Shown here piece after piece: positions 11,415 through 23,597 of a DNA stretch of 64,000 nt. Location of the stretch: positions 55,951,341-56,015,340 of the forward strand of contig NC_085869.1 of NCBI RefSeq assembly GCF_034702125.1, given 5' to 3'. The stretch comes from Engraulis encrasicolus. Its lineage: Eukaryota > Chordata > Actinopteri > Clupeiformes > Engraulidae. Each line of letters opens with the position of its first letter. Within the stretch, counting starts at the first letter, position 1. The translations under genes and the position numbers were made by a program. The notes under the pieces are model-generated. The model was not told where the DNA came from, made no database searches, and worked only from the letters and a program-made list of their open reading frames with translations.

Positions 11415-14400
11415 CTGTGGAACCAGATAAAAGCCAAATATAACTAAATGACCAGCTAGAATGACAGATCAAATTACCGTACAGATACAGTATGAGTACA
11501 CCCCACACATTTTTGCAGATTTGTAAGTTTTCATAGGACAAGATTAAAGAAATGTCACTTTGACACAATGATTAGTGACCTGATAACATATAAAACTGCT
11601 CACAAAAAAAATAATACAGCCATTAATGTTTGAACATGTACCCACAAAAGTGAGTACAGTAGACCCCAGATTAAAATCCGGTGGAGAAGGGGCCGTGTTG
11701 GCCCGAATCGTCTCAAAATGAAAAGGGATTAAAAGGGACGTGATAGGTGTGCATTTCAACCTTTCTTTACATTGAACTTTAACATTTTCAGTCTGCACCT
11801 GGCTTAAATACATTGGTGTGATATTTGAACGAAATCCTATGGAGAGAGTATCATAATTTGCTTCAGTAGTCACAGTGCATGTTGACATGGATGCTTCTTT
11901 TAGGTGTAATTCAGATTTCCAATGTTGACAGCATCCATTCAACCCCAAACCATGACAGTCCCACTACTATGCATGACTATCGAGAAGCAAAACTCACTTG
12001 TTTACCACCCTACATGCTTGAAACAATCTAAAGCAAATTTGTTTATCTTGGTCTCAAGAGAGACCATCTACACTAATGCTTGAGCTGATGTGTGCCTGTG
12101 TTAATGTATCTTTAAAAACAAACATCCTGTGCACTTTGTTTGTACTAGTGATGGTGGATTATGTCCTCGATTTTAAGTTGCTTTGGTTTAAAAAAGTGTC
12201 TGCCAAATGCAATGTAATGTAATAATGTAATATGTTGGTGGTGATCACTTACTGTTAGGGGGAAGAGCCCCATAGCTGGCAGCTTTTTTCACAGGAAATA
12301 ACAGTTTATTGTCGGATCTTACAAGTGACCTGGCTGAGGTCTGGGAAGAACTGGATTCTCCGCTCACTGTCAAAGAAATAAATTAAATAGTACAGTACAC
12401 ACACCATTATCCCCTCAGTCATTATGCCTCTGTCCGCCTGCCGGACTTTTGAACGGGTGGATGGATTTGCACCAAATCCTGTACACTAACACTCGATGAG
12501 CGGTAGATCAAGTGATTGAATTCCTGTAATTTTTTATTGGCTTTTTGCCTCCAAAGTTCATAGTTGGAATGTAATTAACTGGTTCAAGAATAAAATAATG
12601 ACAAGGTTTTTAATTACCAGGAATGTAATTAACTGGTTCAGGAACAAAAATATTCTGGTCTAACTTTCACCTTACTAGTTTAATGCAGGGCACTGAAAAT
12701 CCACAAGGAATTACTTTTTTGGGTAATGGAAATGATTAGAAATAAACCACGAGGCAATTGGTACAACATCACTTTGACTTTGTTACCTTTGCCACTATTG
12801 CTTTTTGCTGCCAACATCTCTTCAATCTTCTCCACCAGCTCTGTCACCTGCATGTGGTCATCTATCCTCTCGTTGTTGAAGACATGATATCTGTTTCCAC
12901 ATTTCTCTACCAGCCACTTCAGACTCTCTCCTCCACTTGCAATGTGCTGCTCGATGGTTGTGTCCCCCAGCTGGTCTCCATGGGTGAACAGCACTATAGT
13001 GTAACTCCACACACTATCACGCAGAATAGACAGATGTTCCTCAATGGATATTCTGTGTTTCTCTGTGAATGGTCTTTCCACATCTATGACCAGCAGTAGA
13101 GCGTGAGGTCCCCGACGACACAGAGACACACTGAACTTAACCTCCTCTTTGGTCAAATTCAGTGTGTGTGTTACGTCATCCCACCACCAGCCTGGAGCTT
13201 CCACCACAGTGACGTGTCTCCCTGCTACATCTCCCTCTCTCTTCATACACTGAGCAGTTCTACCAAATGTACTAAACGCACGTCTGCCAAGGATCGTGTT
13301 TCCTGATGAGCTCTTCCCAGAATTTGTCTGTCCCAGCAGCACAATCTTTAACTCTGTCGAGTCAGGGCAGACAAAAAGCTCTTATATTATGTTCAAACTC
13401 TACTGACATCTTTGAAGGAAATTCTGAAACTATTCTAACATACTTCAACATACCTCAAGATACTACATACACTCTAAGGGGGCTTACGTAGTCGACATGT
13501 ATCATAATGCATACAGAGCCACAAATGCATTCGTCCTGTACTTCGGCTGCCATTACAGTATGTGTTGATGTGTTGCAAAATACGGCCTCAGCATTTTTGA
13601 TAGGCCTTTTTTAAAGATGAGTCTTTGGGCTTTTATGCCTTTATTCAGGACATGACAGTGGGAGAGAGGAAATGAGCGGAGAGGGAGGACGGATTGGCAA
13701 AGGACCTTGGGCCCGAACTGAACCATGGTCTCTGGCGAAATGTATGGTGGTGTAAGGGTCAAAACATACCAAGGCGGAACGGAACGGTCGCAGGACGAAC
13801 GCGGTCTTTCTGCTTAGTTTTGGCCGGCGTGTTTTTCTCTGTCTTTCACACTGACAGCGTCGGCGTGCGCGGCCAGTCCTATTCAAAACCCTCCCTGCAG
13901 CCAAAGCTAGCATGCTACTTTGCCATTCATTTGAATGAGACACCGCCGGTCGCCGGCGTGAAAAATACGCTCGAGTTCTATTTTCCAAATGCGGCGCGGA
14001 GTCGGCTCCCGCTCCGCTGACGCTCGACTACCGCCGGTTGGTGTGTAAGGACAGATATGTTTCAATGTATTTTCAGCGACGCCGGTAAAAAACGCGGCCG
14101 TTCCGCGACGCTTTACCGCTCTGGTGTGTAAGACCCCTAAGGGCCAAAACATACCAAGGCGGAACGGAACGGTCGCAGGACGGACGCGGTCTTTCTGCTT
14201 AGTTTTGGCCGGCGTGCTTTTCTCTGCCTTGCACACTGACAGCGTCGGCGTGCGCGGCCAGTCCTATTCAAAACCCTCCCCACAGCCAAAGCTAGCATGC
14301 TACTTTGCCATTCATTTGAATGAGACACCGCCAGTCGCTGTTGTGAAAAATACGCTCGAGTTCTATTTTCCAAATGCAGCGCGGCGCGGAGCCGGCTCCC

Positions 14401-17400
14401 GCGCCGCTGACACTCGACTACCGCCGGTTGGTGTGTAAGGACAGATATGTTTCAATGTATTTTCACCGACGCCGGTAAAAAACGCGGCCGTTCCGCGACG
14501 CTTTACCGCCTTGGTGTGTAAGACCCCTAATGGTATGGCGTCGCCGCTCATTGAGCCACCACACCCTCATCATTTTTGATATTTGATTCGTATTACATCC
14601 ATTATCACTAGTGCAGAGCCCCTTGGGTCTTTTTGACCCTGTTTGCCCGTGTTGTGTTTTGTAGCGTAACTGTAGTCTTCTCCATAAATAAATAAATAAA
14701 TAAATAAATAAAAAACAACTGGGATATTTTGGAGACTTTCCTGAGCCTTCCTAATGTGCTCCTAAAAAGACATAAATGTTGCCAATCATGTCTACATGTA
14801 GCCTGTAACCTACACTTTTAGGCTAGTGACAATGGGCCCAAAAAGGCCTTCGTTTTCGAGATACCCCAACCGGAGGTAGAACAAAACCCAATAATGTTTT
14901 TCCTCATCTCTAAGGTGTCCCATACATGAAAATGATTCTTGGCCAAAGTGATTTTAATGCTAAGCCTAAAAATTTTACACATTTCAATATGCACCTCCAA
15001 ACAAAAAAAGCACCCAAAATGGGACTTCTCCGTATGGGAGTAGATATACAAAAAAACATGCAGAAAATTACCAGAAGCTCTGAGAGCTTTGAGAATTGGT
15101 ATGCTTGTGCCCAGGGGCTACCTGCACCAGATAGAAGTGGTTGAATTTGACCATCTTGATGTATGAAGGAGATATAGGCATTTAATCACACACCTAAAAT
15201 AGGCGGAAAATGAAAAAAAGTGATATTTATACAGAATGTCATCATTTACATTGTAATTGCTTTGTCAGGGAATGTCATATGCACACATATGATATATTTA
15301 TGGAAAGGTGAGATTGTTCTGAATCCAGCAATACCCCATATTTATATATTTTCTGAATATTAAAGATGGCATATCGTTCAATGTATGAGGTGCCCAGAAT
15401 GAAAAAAATCTAAAAGGAGTTACAGGACCTATTTCAATGCACTTAAGTGGTGACAGGAATGCTCACAATTGTATTACAGTAGGCTATATTACTTCAAATA
15501 AACTTATTATTAGTTGTGGTGCTATAGATTATGCTTGAATGAAGAATCAGATTAGGGTGAAAAAATATATGTATCACTAGTGTATATATATATATTATAT
15601 ATATCATTTCTTGCACATTTTTAAGCTGGAAAATGCAGTGACTCCACCTACTTCCAATGCCTTGCAACTAGCTCATCAGAATATTGCATCACTCCTTTCA
15701 GGTAGATATGATAGAGGAAGGGGAAATAGAGTGGATGTTATTCAGTTTGTTCAGAGGTCTTTTATCTTCCACGAAGTGGAGCTCTCCAGTTCTTCTTCCA
15801 TGAAAGAGCCAGCTTTCCTTATCAGTCTTTCAAGACACCCAATACCCCCTCTTCATTGTGCTCCCTACCCAGCACACCACTGCATAGAAAAGGACACATA
15901 CTGGCTTCAACAGTCTCATAGAACATATTAAGGAGTTAATAGCAGACAAGTATAGCCAATACTGTACTTTTTTGTAAACTGCATCTTTGGCTGACCAGTC
16001 CAGTTCGTTGTCTTGTTATACCCTGAAATACTTGTGTGACTTCTGTAAGATGTGCTTACAATCTCCACTCCATCAACCTCAATGGAGATTGGTTGCAGAG
16101 CGGGCTTAGACCTCCAAAAGTCCACCTTCATCTACTTGGTCTTAGTGTTGAGTTGTAGGTGCATTACACCACTGCAAAGTCCTGTACTCCTGTATTCCCT
16201 CCTGCCTTAATACAGCCTACAATTGTATTATCATCCAAGAATGTCTGCATGTGGTATGTGCCTGTGTTGTAAATATGTTATGTTCGATGTGTACAAAGTG
16301 AACAGGAGAGGAGGGAGCACAGTTCCCTAGGCTGCTTTAGTACCACATACTACAGTGTCCAAGAGGCGATCTTTCGGTTTGACAAACTGTGGCCACTCTG
16401 TTAGTCCCTGATCAAGTGCAAAAGGAGGGCATCCAAACCCAGGAGCCTCTCTCCCAATGGAGGGTTGGATGTTGTAGAAAGCGCTGGAAAAGTAAAGGAA
16501 CATGACTATATGTCCTGTGCAATAGGTATGTGATGGCATCATCCACTCCAACCTTCTCCTGGTATGAAAACTGTACTAGATCCAGTGCATGACTACTGCA
16601 GTCTGAGTGTATGTAACAGCATTGTCTTCATGCTGTGTGAAGGGCGGGCCTCTCGGTTGAAGTAGTTTATCTCTTTTGGATGTGGCTTTTTGGGGGCCGG
16701 GATAAGGCATAATGTGTTCAGAGTTGGTGCCTTACTAAGATGTACACTCGGGCTGAATACGGTAAATATTCCAGCAGCTCAGCCACTTCAGCACCACAGG
16801 TCTTTAGCCGTCTTGGTGATGTCCTATCCAGTTAATGGGCTTTAACCAGGTCTGCTGTGATTATAGAGAGGAGGGAGGGAGGAGGTGCTGGGTGGTGGTA
16901 GTGTGATAAATAAAGACTGCTCCTGGAAGGAGCAATGATTTATGTTTACATACAAATGGTATGTGTATTACCAAAGCCTGACAGCAGGAAGCAAAGGCCT
17001 TTTATTTCATGAGCCTACTGTAATAAACAGGGAGAGGAATAGCAAACATATTCAGTGAATTCAAAAGTTCATAGATCCACGCACAGCTTCTTCATTAGGT
17101 TCACCTAGGCATTACCTGACATCACTCAGGTGTGGCTTAATACCATCATGTAGGAGCGGGAAAGGATCTGCACACTGCTTGCAAAAGACTTAATTTATTT
17201 GGAGCAACGTTTCGATCATAGATCTAAAGAAGTTTTTTGATTTGGCACCTGCTGATGCTTTTCTGCTGGATGTGCGCGCTTTCCACTACACTCTTAATAC
17301 CATCATGCCACATGTTAGTGAATTGAATTCAGTGAATTATTTGTTTCATAGCTTTTATTTGAAATTGATTACCCACTTTCTGCCATTAAATGTTAGTGAA

Positions 17401-20400
17401 GTCATAAAGCACCATATCTGTAGCCTACTGGTGACATTTCCATGTCATCTGATGACTATATGGCTGGATTGACCAAGTAAAGAACTATGATGTCTCACAC
17501 TTTTCTTCATCCGGTAGCAGATCGTTTTATTTTTACAATATAATTTTGGCAAATCATTTTTGGCAAATAGGAGGAAAGGTAAGGCTAGGGTATGTTTGTT
17601 AAACTAAGGGAAATAACAGTGTGTCAAATACACTAGACTTCAATCCAGCAACCACATCATATTCTACAGCTAAGCAAATGGTTTGGCTGGACCTGGAAGA
17701 AAGGGCCAACCAAAGTGCAAGTCAGAAGAGTAATGATGACGTCATCTATCCTGGTCCATTTGCTAAATGTAGGCTTAATACAATCAATTGGGAACAAGGC
17801 ATCGGAGGTAGACCACACTGGGCATTCCTTTAATGTGCCATGGTCAAGACCCCTCAACTCAAATCCTCTCAGGGATACCAAGGTTCTGTGCTAGGCTTCC
17901 CTATCTTTGCCATCTTTATCTCATCTCACTGGGCAATGTTGTCCACTCACCCTGCTCCCTGCTATGTTGATGATAAACACCTGTCTGTCCAGCGAGATAA
18001 CTCCATAGTTTCTGCGTGTACACTACAAACGTTTCAGAACATCTCTTTCACCTCTAGATGTCTAATTACCTTTGTACCATTTCAAGCTATGCATTCAATG
18101 TCTACAACTTGAATTACAATAAATAGCTGGGGAAATTAGGGTGTTCTAATGCTCTAATGCATTGTCTTGGTTCCGCCTTTTTGCAATGTCTATGTGTCTA
18201 CCTGCCTGTCTCTCAGACCTGGCCACATGGATGAAGCAACACCACCATCATCTGCCATTATATCAAGCAAGACATGAGGTCAACCACTGTTACCCCAGAA
18301 AACGCTACATAAACCTGGGTGTTTTTATTTATGACTGCCCATCTTTTCTGAAAACACCGCTTAAATTACTGATGCTCTTTTACACTGTTCAATATACAGA
18401 AAATCAGACTGTACCTGACCCAATATGCCACTCAGGTTCTGTACCTTGAGTGCAATTATCTCCTGGAAGGAACTGTTTCATTTTATCTGAGGCTGCACTA
18501 AAACGTAATGTTGCTTCGCAATATTGTAACACCAACAGTCTGACCTTGGCCTCTGACAAGGTAATCCCAATGGTCTGACAAGTTACCAGCTGATACAAGA
18601 GTTTGGTCATCCCTCTCAACTTTTAAGAAGCTGAAAACACACTTATCACACATATCATACACATATCTTCAAGGAGTATTTATCTTCATGCTCAACTCTT
18701 ATAACCGTATAAGCCTGCACTCTGTATTTTCCACACACACTGAATGTAGCCATTGGATAAACGAGTCAGGGAAATGTAATGAACTTAAATTCCCTATACT
18801 GACCAGATCTAGACAGGGTGAGATGGCATTTAGTCATTATGCAAAATGCTGGAACCAGCTTCCTGTCCAAATTAGAACTGCCCAGATACTATCTTATTTT
18901 AAAAAGAAATGTGAAAAGGTTTATTCTCATCTGCCTTAAGTGATACAGTACAGTACACAATGCATTCTTTCTTCTCTTTTTTCTTTCTCTAATCGTTAGG
19001 ACATTGAATGGCAATTTTGTATCATGATGTACTTTGATTGATTGATCGATTTTATTGATTTAGGTTTATCAATGCCATTACGATACCTGTATACATCAGT
19101 GGTATGTTGGTGCAGTGTACCATACCATATAGTTCCCTCACTGTGTTGTATTGGTTAATAATATTATACTTAAATATATACTAGGCTTCAGAGCACCACT
19201 ACGGTTAATTAATGAACCAGCCTTTGAACTTTTATATCTATGGAATGGACTGGTTCATTTTCTTTCTTTTTTGGACACATTATGTATTGAACGATGTACC
19301 ATCATCAATGTTGAGAATATATATACATATTAGGTAATGTTAGATTCAGCACAATCTCATCTTTTCCAGCTTTACAATAGCCTACAGATGCAAGAAATAT
19401 ATATATAAATATATATATAGCTGGCTCTTTCATGGGAGAAGAACTGGAGAGCTTCACTTTGTGGAAGATAAAAGATCTCTGAACAAATTGAATAACATCC
19501 ACTCTATTTCCCCATCCTCTATCATATCTACCTGAAAGGAGTGATGCAATATTCTGATGAGCTAGTTGCAAGGCAATGGAAGTAGGTGGAGTCACTGCAT
19601 TTTCCAGCTTAACAATACCTACAGATGTGCAAGAAATGATATATATATATACTGTATACGTATATGTATATACACTAGTGATAAATATATTTTCACCCTA
19701 ATCTGATTCTTCATTCAAGCATAGTCTATAGCACCACACACTAATAATAAGTTTATTTTAAGTAATATAGCCTACTGTAATACAATTGTGAGCATTCCTG
19801 TCACCACTTAAGTGCATTGAAATAGGTCCTGTAACTCCCTTTCGATTTTTTTCATTCTGGGCACCTCATACATTTAACGATATGCCATCTTTAATATTCA
19901 GAAAATATATACATATGAGATATTGCTGGATTCAGAACAATCTCACCTTTCCATCAAGATATCATATGTGTGCATATGACATTCCCTGACAAAGCAATTA
20001 CAATGTAAATTATGACATTCTGTATAAATATCACTTTTTTTCATTTTCCGCCTATTTTAGGTGTGTGATTGAATGCCTATATCTCCTTCATACATCAAGA
20101 TGGTCAAATTCAACCACTTCTATCTGGTGCAGGTAGCCCCTGGGCACAAGCATACCAATTCTCAAAGCTCTCAGAGCTTCTGGTAATTTTCTGCATGTTT
20201 TTTTGTATATCTACTCCCATACGGAGAAGTCCCATTTTGGGTGCTTTTTTTGTTTGGAGGTGCATATGGAAATGTGTAAATTTTTTAGACTTAGCATTAA
20301 AATCACTTTGGCCAAGAATCATTTTCATGTATGGGACACCTTAGAGATGAGGAAAAACATTATTGGGTTTTGTTCTACCTCCGGTTGGGGTGTCTCAAAA

Positions 20401-20454
20401 TTTTGAGGCCATTGTCACTAGCCTATTTTCTACAATTTAGATAGATAGATAGAA

Positions 20455-20492
<38 letters not shown>

Positions 20493-21871
20493 TCCTATGT
20501 TTGCAGTGGTGCGTGCATGCTGGTCGCTCGTAAATTTGTTAAAGATAAAAAAATAAAAACATAAGCTCTTGAAACGGAATCACTATAGTTTCGCCAGGTC
20601 TCCTCGTGGCTGTTTCTATCAGCGGTTGATGCTGTTAGGACTATGGGCTGCATAAGCCATTTCGTTGGTTGTAGGCCTACCCTAGTTGGGAAGATGCACC
20701 AAGTGAATGTGAACTCGAATAGCGAAATCAAACATTGTAAATCTCTGAGGCGTGCTTGTAATTGCTTGCGCAACAATTTAAAAAAAGACAACGGTGTTGC
20801 GCAGCCCTCACAAAACCTTCATGACTTCCATGCATTGTGCTGACATTAATAGTGTTTTTTTTCACGTACGTTACATGGAGAAAATGACCATTACACATTG
20901 GGACAATGTTAAACTTAGTACAATGGAATAATTATTACCACTGTAAAACCGTCAATAACGGCAAAAATACTTATATTTGTGTGCTGTTGTGGATGTCGCC
21001 TATTTTTAAAGGCATTCGCAATGGATTCGGGGAAATCTGTCCTAGTCCTCCATTTGGAGTCTGCCCTCAGAAAATCTCAGTTTGGAGGGGTAGAAAGCCC
21101 TTCCACTTATGCCTACTCCTCTGTCTTAACGTGAATTGGGACGCCACTGTCCCTACATGTGAATGCGCAAAACGAAGGGGAAGGGGAAAGGCGTAGGGCT
21201 AAAAGGTGAAATGGGATTCAGCCCAAGTTTAGCGAACAGACACGTTTAAAAAAAACAAAAAAAACAGGTGATGGCTGTAGCAGGTTTGTGGCGCTCACAG
21301 ACGTTTGTTGAATTAGCTATAGCCTAGATACGGAAAGATGTGACAGCCTATACTCGAGGCGAATTGTGTGTGGTAGGTGTGTGTATCAGGTGTCTGTTGC
21401 GCTTGCTTAGCGCTTTGAATGTTGGTTGCACAATTAAATATAGAATTTTGGGTTTACTGGTGATTCCATGGAGACACACGGCACGACTGAAAATTAGTTT
21501 AACTAATATCTTCAGTATTTAATGTCCAAACGTCGTGAAACTCGCATTACCACTGCAAAGTCACCTTCCAAATTTGAGATACTTCTGTGCCATGCTGCGG
21601 GAGTTATGCATGGAACAGACAGATCTGGCGGACAGACAGCCGTTCCTTGAATTATTAGATAGATTGGGGAAAACGCTTGCACCACTGTTGAGAATATGGG
21701 AATATGCATAAACGGCGCAAGTTAGTGTGCATTAGCTGTTGCTCACGTCAACTATTGTATAATCAAATCAATTTGTATGCTATGTTTTATTGAGGATATC
21801 AATATCATTGTCAAGGTTATAAGAGTATCAGTAGACTCACCAGCATGAGGCCTGGTTTCAGACGACGCCAT
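11131..21871 (-). CDS. GIMAP/AIG1-type GTPase gene, four coding exons
   Basis: Coding exons on the minus strand are 21871-21841 (ATG, 31 nt), 13353-12787 (567 nt), 12366-12253 (114 nt) and 11414-11131 (284 nt, TAA). All junctions are GT/AG and all phases are 1, giving 331 residues. The first exon encodes MASSETRPHA; the split Glu codon then leads straight into ELKIVLLG. The AIG1 G domain covers residues ~11-199: P-loop GQTNSGKS (18-25), switch-II motif EAPG (62-65, Glu replacing the usual Asp), and THGDQL as G4. The Ser-rich tail (200-331) has no membrane helix. GIMAP proteins are GTP-binding scaffolds of lymphocyte membranes and survival pathways; a role here is inferred from family only. 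The 8.5-kb first intron carries several mobile elements. Confidence 0.75.
12010..12232 (+). mobile_element. 3' tail of an L2-type LINE
   Basis: It ends in GTTGCTTTGG...GTGTCTGCCAAATGCAATGTAATG, the recurrent L2-like 3' tail with TAATG repeats. Similar tails occur at 45278-45325 and, inverted, at 40480-40540. It lies in the third intron of the minus-strand GIMAP gene. Confidence 0.65.
12253..12366 (-). CDS. Third coding exon of the GIMAP gene
   Basis: Flanked by TTTGACAG and GTAAGTGATC on the minus strand; 114 nt. It encodes a Ser-rich linker (SGESSSSQTSARS and following) and stays in frame with both neighbouring exons. It was found by splice sites and phase rather than by length. Confidence 0.7.
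12787..13353 (-). CDS. G-domain exon of the GIMAP gene
   Basis: This single exon holds the complete AIG1-type G domain. The donor GGTAAC follows SNSGK; the acceptor CGACAG precedes the split Glu codon of ELKIVLLG. The conserved GIMAP box (GPHALLLVIDV) and CGNRYHVFNN are present. Confidence 0.85.
13756..14137. mobile_element. TAA-flanked MITE, unit 1 (382 bp)
   Basis: Ends are GGGTCAAAACATACCAAGGCGG and an inverted GGGGTCTTACACACC-type end, flanked by TAA on both sides (13753-13755 and 14138-14140). A 3-bp TWA duplication and such ends fit a PIF/Harbinger-type MITE. The sequence is unusually CpG-rich for the window. Confidence 0.7.
14141..14527. mobile_element. TAA-flanked MITE, unit 2 (387 bp)
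   Basis: Near-identical to unit 1, same orientation, sharing one TAA with it (14138-14140) and followed by TAA at 14528-14530. The pair forms a head-to-tail dimer inside the SINE. Confidence 0.7.
14819..15814 (+). repeat. Left arm of a long inverted repeat (fold-back element)
   Basis: About 996 bp matching the complement of 19419-20425 at high identity. It starts TAGGCTAGTGACAATGG and stops at GAAAGAGCCAGCT, where the similarity ends abruptly. It includes an antisense fragment of a Rex1/L2-like LINE end near 15610-15814. Confidence 0.9.
15820..16850 (-). mobile_element. Degenerate Rex1/L2-like LINE reverse-transcriptase fragment
   Basis: The minus strand gives recognisable RT pieces in order, with stops and shifts: FSSAFYNIQPS, WPQFVKPKDRLLDTVVCGT, then a VDFWRSKPALQPISIE stretch. 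No complete frame remains. Confidence 0.6.
17860..18950 (+). mobile_element. Degenerate L2-type LINE fragment
   Basis: The plus strand reads GSVLGFPIFAIFISS, CYVDDKHLSVQ (YADD box region) and CLSDLATWMKQHH. Further on comes a C-terminal CWNQLPVQIRTAQ...FKKKCE segment. All are interrupted by stops. Confidence 0.65.
19419..20425 (-). repeat. Right arm of the long inverted repeat
   Basis: About 1,007 bp, complementary to 14819-15814. Both arms contain the same 72-codon frame with three amino-acid differences; it is not a gene (see rejected items). Confidence 0.9.
20426..21840. other. Intron sequence without identified features
   Basis: Holds a (CT)n run at about 20457-20488. No exon or mobile element I can name is visible between there and the first coding exon of the GIMAP gene. 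Confidence 0.5.
21841..21871 (-). CDS. First coding exon of the GIMAP gene
   Basis: ATG at 21871 opens MASSETRPHA, then a single G precedes the donor GTGAGT. Joined to the acceptor at 13353 this G completes a Glu codon (G+AG). The exact fit is the reason for choosing this start despite the long intron. A transcription start is expected within the next few hundred bases (21872-22100), but no TATA box stands out. Confidence 0.65.
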
Positions 21872-23230
21872 TGGCTCCCTTTTATGGTAGTTGTAGCAGA
21901 GGGAACACAGGAGGAGGATTTATTTAATACTCTAAATATGGCAAAAATGTCAAGCTGTGTTACTGTCAACTGTGTTACTCATCAGCTGTGACAGTTGTTA
22001 TGACAGAGTTGTTATAAGACACAGTTGCAATTCATGCCAACCGTAACAAGACGTAGAACACCTATTGCAGCTTGCATTTCCTAACTAGGCCTATAGCCTA
22101 CATGATGACCATGATTGACCAAAATTACCAGGGGAACTGGATAGGGGCCAACATGTTTTTAGGGGAGTACATACTACCGCAGAAAAATTTGAGAGACCAC
22201 CTCGAAATTAGCTGTTTTTCTGGTACTACCGCTTATTGGCATGTGTTTCAGTAAAATGAACATTGTTATTTCATTCTATAAACTGCTGACAACATTTCCT
22301 CTGAATTTCGAATGAAAATGTTGTCCTTTAGAACATTTATTTGCATAAATGGACCACCATCCTCAGAGGACAACTCTAACAGCAGCAGGTGTGACCAACC
22401 ATTATTGACACAGAGGTCACACCTCCACAACAACATCAGCTGATTTTAAAGCACGTCACACATCAACACCCCAGTGACCCTCTGATGAAGACGTAAGTTA
22501 TACCGTCGAAACATGTCAGGTGAAAGATAAAACTTGTACATGTCTGAAGAAAAACTCAAATGTGGTGTAGGAAAAATGTATTGTGGATACCTTTTGTATG
22601 ATGGCGTCCTTTCGTGCTGTGCATCTAAAATGTCTCCTTTCCAGCACTGTGTCTAACAGCAGTATCAGATATCAGACAGGTAGAGCAGGTCAGGGATCTG
22701 GCGTCACAGATGACTTCTCTGACTTCTGTCAACACGTTTTCAACAAGCATTCTTCCTCAGCATCACACATGCATAAAAACACGCATAGGCCTACATGCAT
22801 ACATGCACGACCCTTCACAGCCATAGGCAGTGTAGGCAAACTCCACTAGGGGGAACCACACCAGAAAATCAGGGATGGAAAAAAATCTAACGAATCTAAT
22901 CTAATCTAAAGAATCTAAAGAATCTAACACATCATAACAATGAACAGAATAAAAATAAATCATCATTAATAAACAATGCCTTATTTGCCACCCCCTGCAC
23001 TGTTTAGGAGGTTAAGTTGTTACACTTGCATAAAAATACTGTGTTGCCACTTGAAGAAATTCTGTGTTGTCACTTTAAGAATGCAATTACACCTTGCGTT
23101 CGTATGGTCACTGCACTGACTGGACGCTGTCAGCTGTAGCACTAGTCTGCAATTAAGTTCAAATGAAATGCTATGTAACATTCTCTATTCTAACGATCTC
23201 AAGCAGTATTCTGCAATGTTGAATAGGCTA
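21872..23230. other. Intergenic stretch between divergent genes (part)
   Basis: Contains 'gatgaagacgtaagttataccgtcgaaac' near 22484, a phrase of the type found at ends of some fish retroelements. Otherwise nothing is recognised. Confidence 0.35.
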
Positions 23231-23241
23231 TTTATGCTTAA

Positions 23242-23597
23242 AGGTGCACTGTAAGATGTTTAGTTATTTATTTCCAGAATTCATGCCACCCATTAACTAA
23301 TGTTACCTTTTTCATGAATACTTACCACCACCATCAAATTCTATTATTCAAGTATTCATTATGACTGGGAAAATTGCACTTTTCATATGAAAAGGGGGAT
23401 CTTCATGGTCCGCCATTTTGAATTTCCAGAAATAAACATTTTTAGCTGCAAAAATGACTGTACTTGGGCGGTACTAGAGAATATTAGTTTATTACTTAGT
23501 AAACTTTCATGAAAAGATCAAATTTGGCAATAGGCAACCCTGTTTCAATGAGCAGCATTGCACTACCCTTTTTGACCATTTCCTGCACAGTGCACCT
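23242..23597. mobile_element. TTAA-flanked MITE, 356 bp
   Basis: Perfect inverted ends AGGTGCACTGT/ACAGTGCACCT are flanked by TTAA on both sides (23238-23241 and 23598-23601), as for piggyBac-type insertions. The degenerate copy is at 726-1020. Confidence 0.75.

Larger units (their letters stand above)
13603..14570 (-). mobile_element. SINE interrupted by a MITE dimer
   Basis: The SINE is split into 14570-14531 (5' part) and 13752-13603 (3' part). Its tail, with a TGAATAAAGGCATAAAAGCCC-like phrase, is related to the SINE at 3154-3348. The outer flanks are an 11-bp duplication, CATTTTTGATA, at 13592-13602 and 14571-14581. Confidence 0.75.
14821..20423. mobile_element. 5.6-kb fold-back element with ~1-kb terminal inverted repeats
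   Basis: Outer ends GGCTAGTGACAATGG and its complement are each bordered by TA. The 3.6-kb interior holds LINE debris (15820-16850 minus, 17860-18950 plus) and no transposase I recognise. The whole lies in the first intron of the minus-strand GIMAP gene. TA flanks would fit a Tc1/mariner-type origin but do not prove it. Confidence 0.6.

Noticed and set aside
14926..15144. 72-codon frame (MKMILGQSDF...) present also at 20110-20328
   Set aside because: It recurs only because it lies in both arms of the inverted repeat. The three differences all change amino acids and no domain is recognisable.
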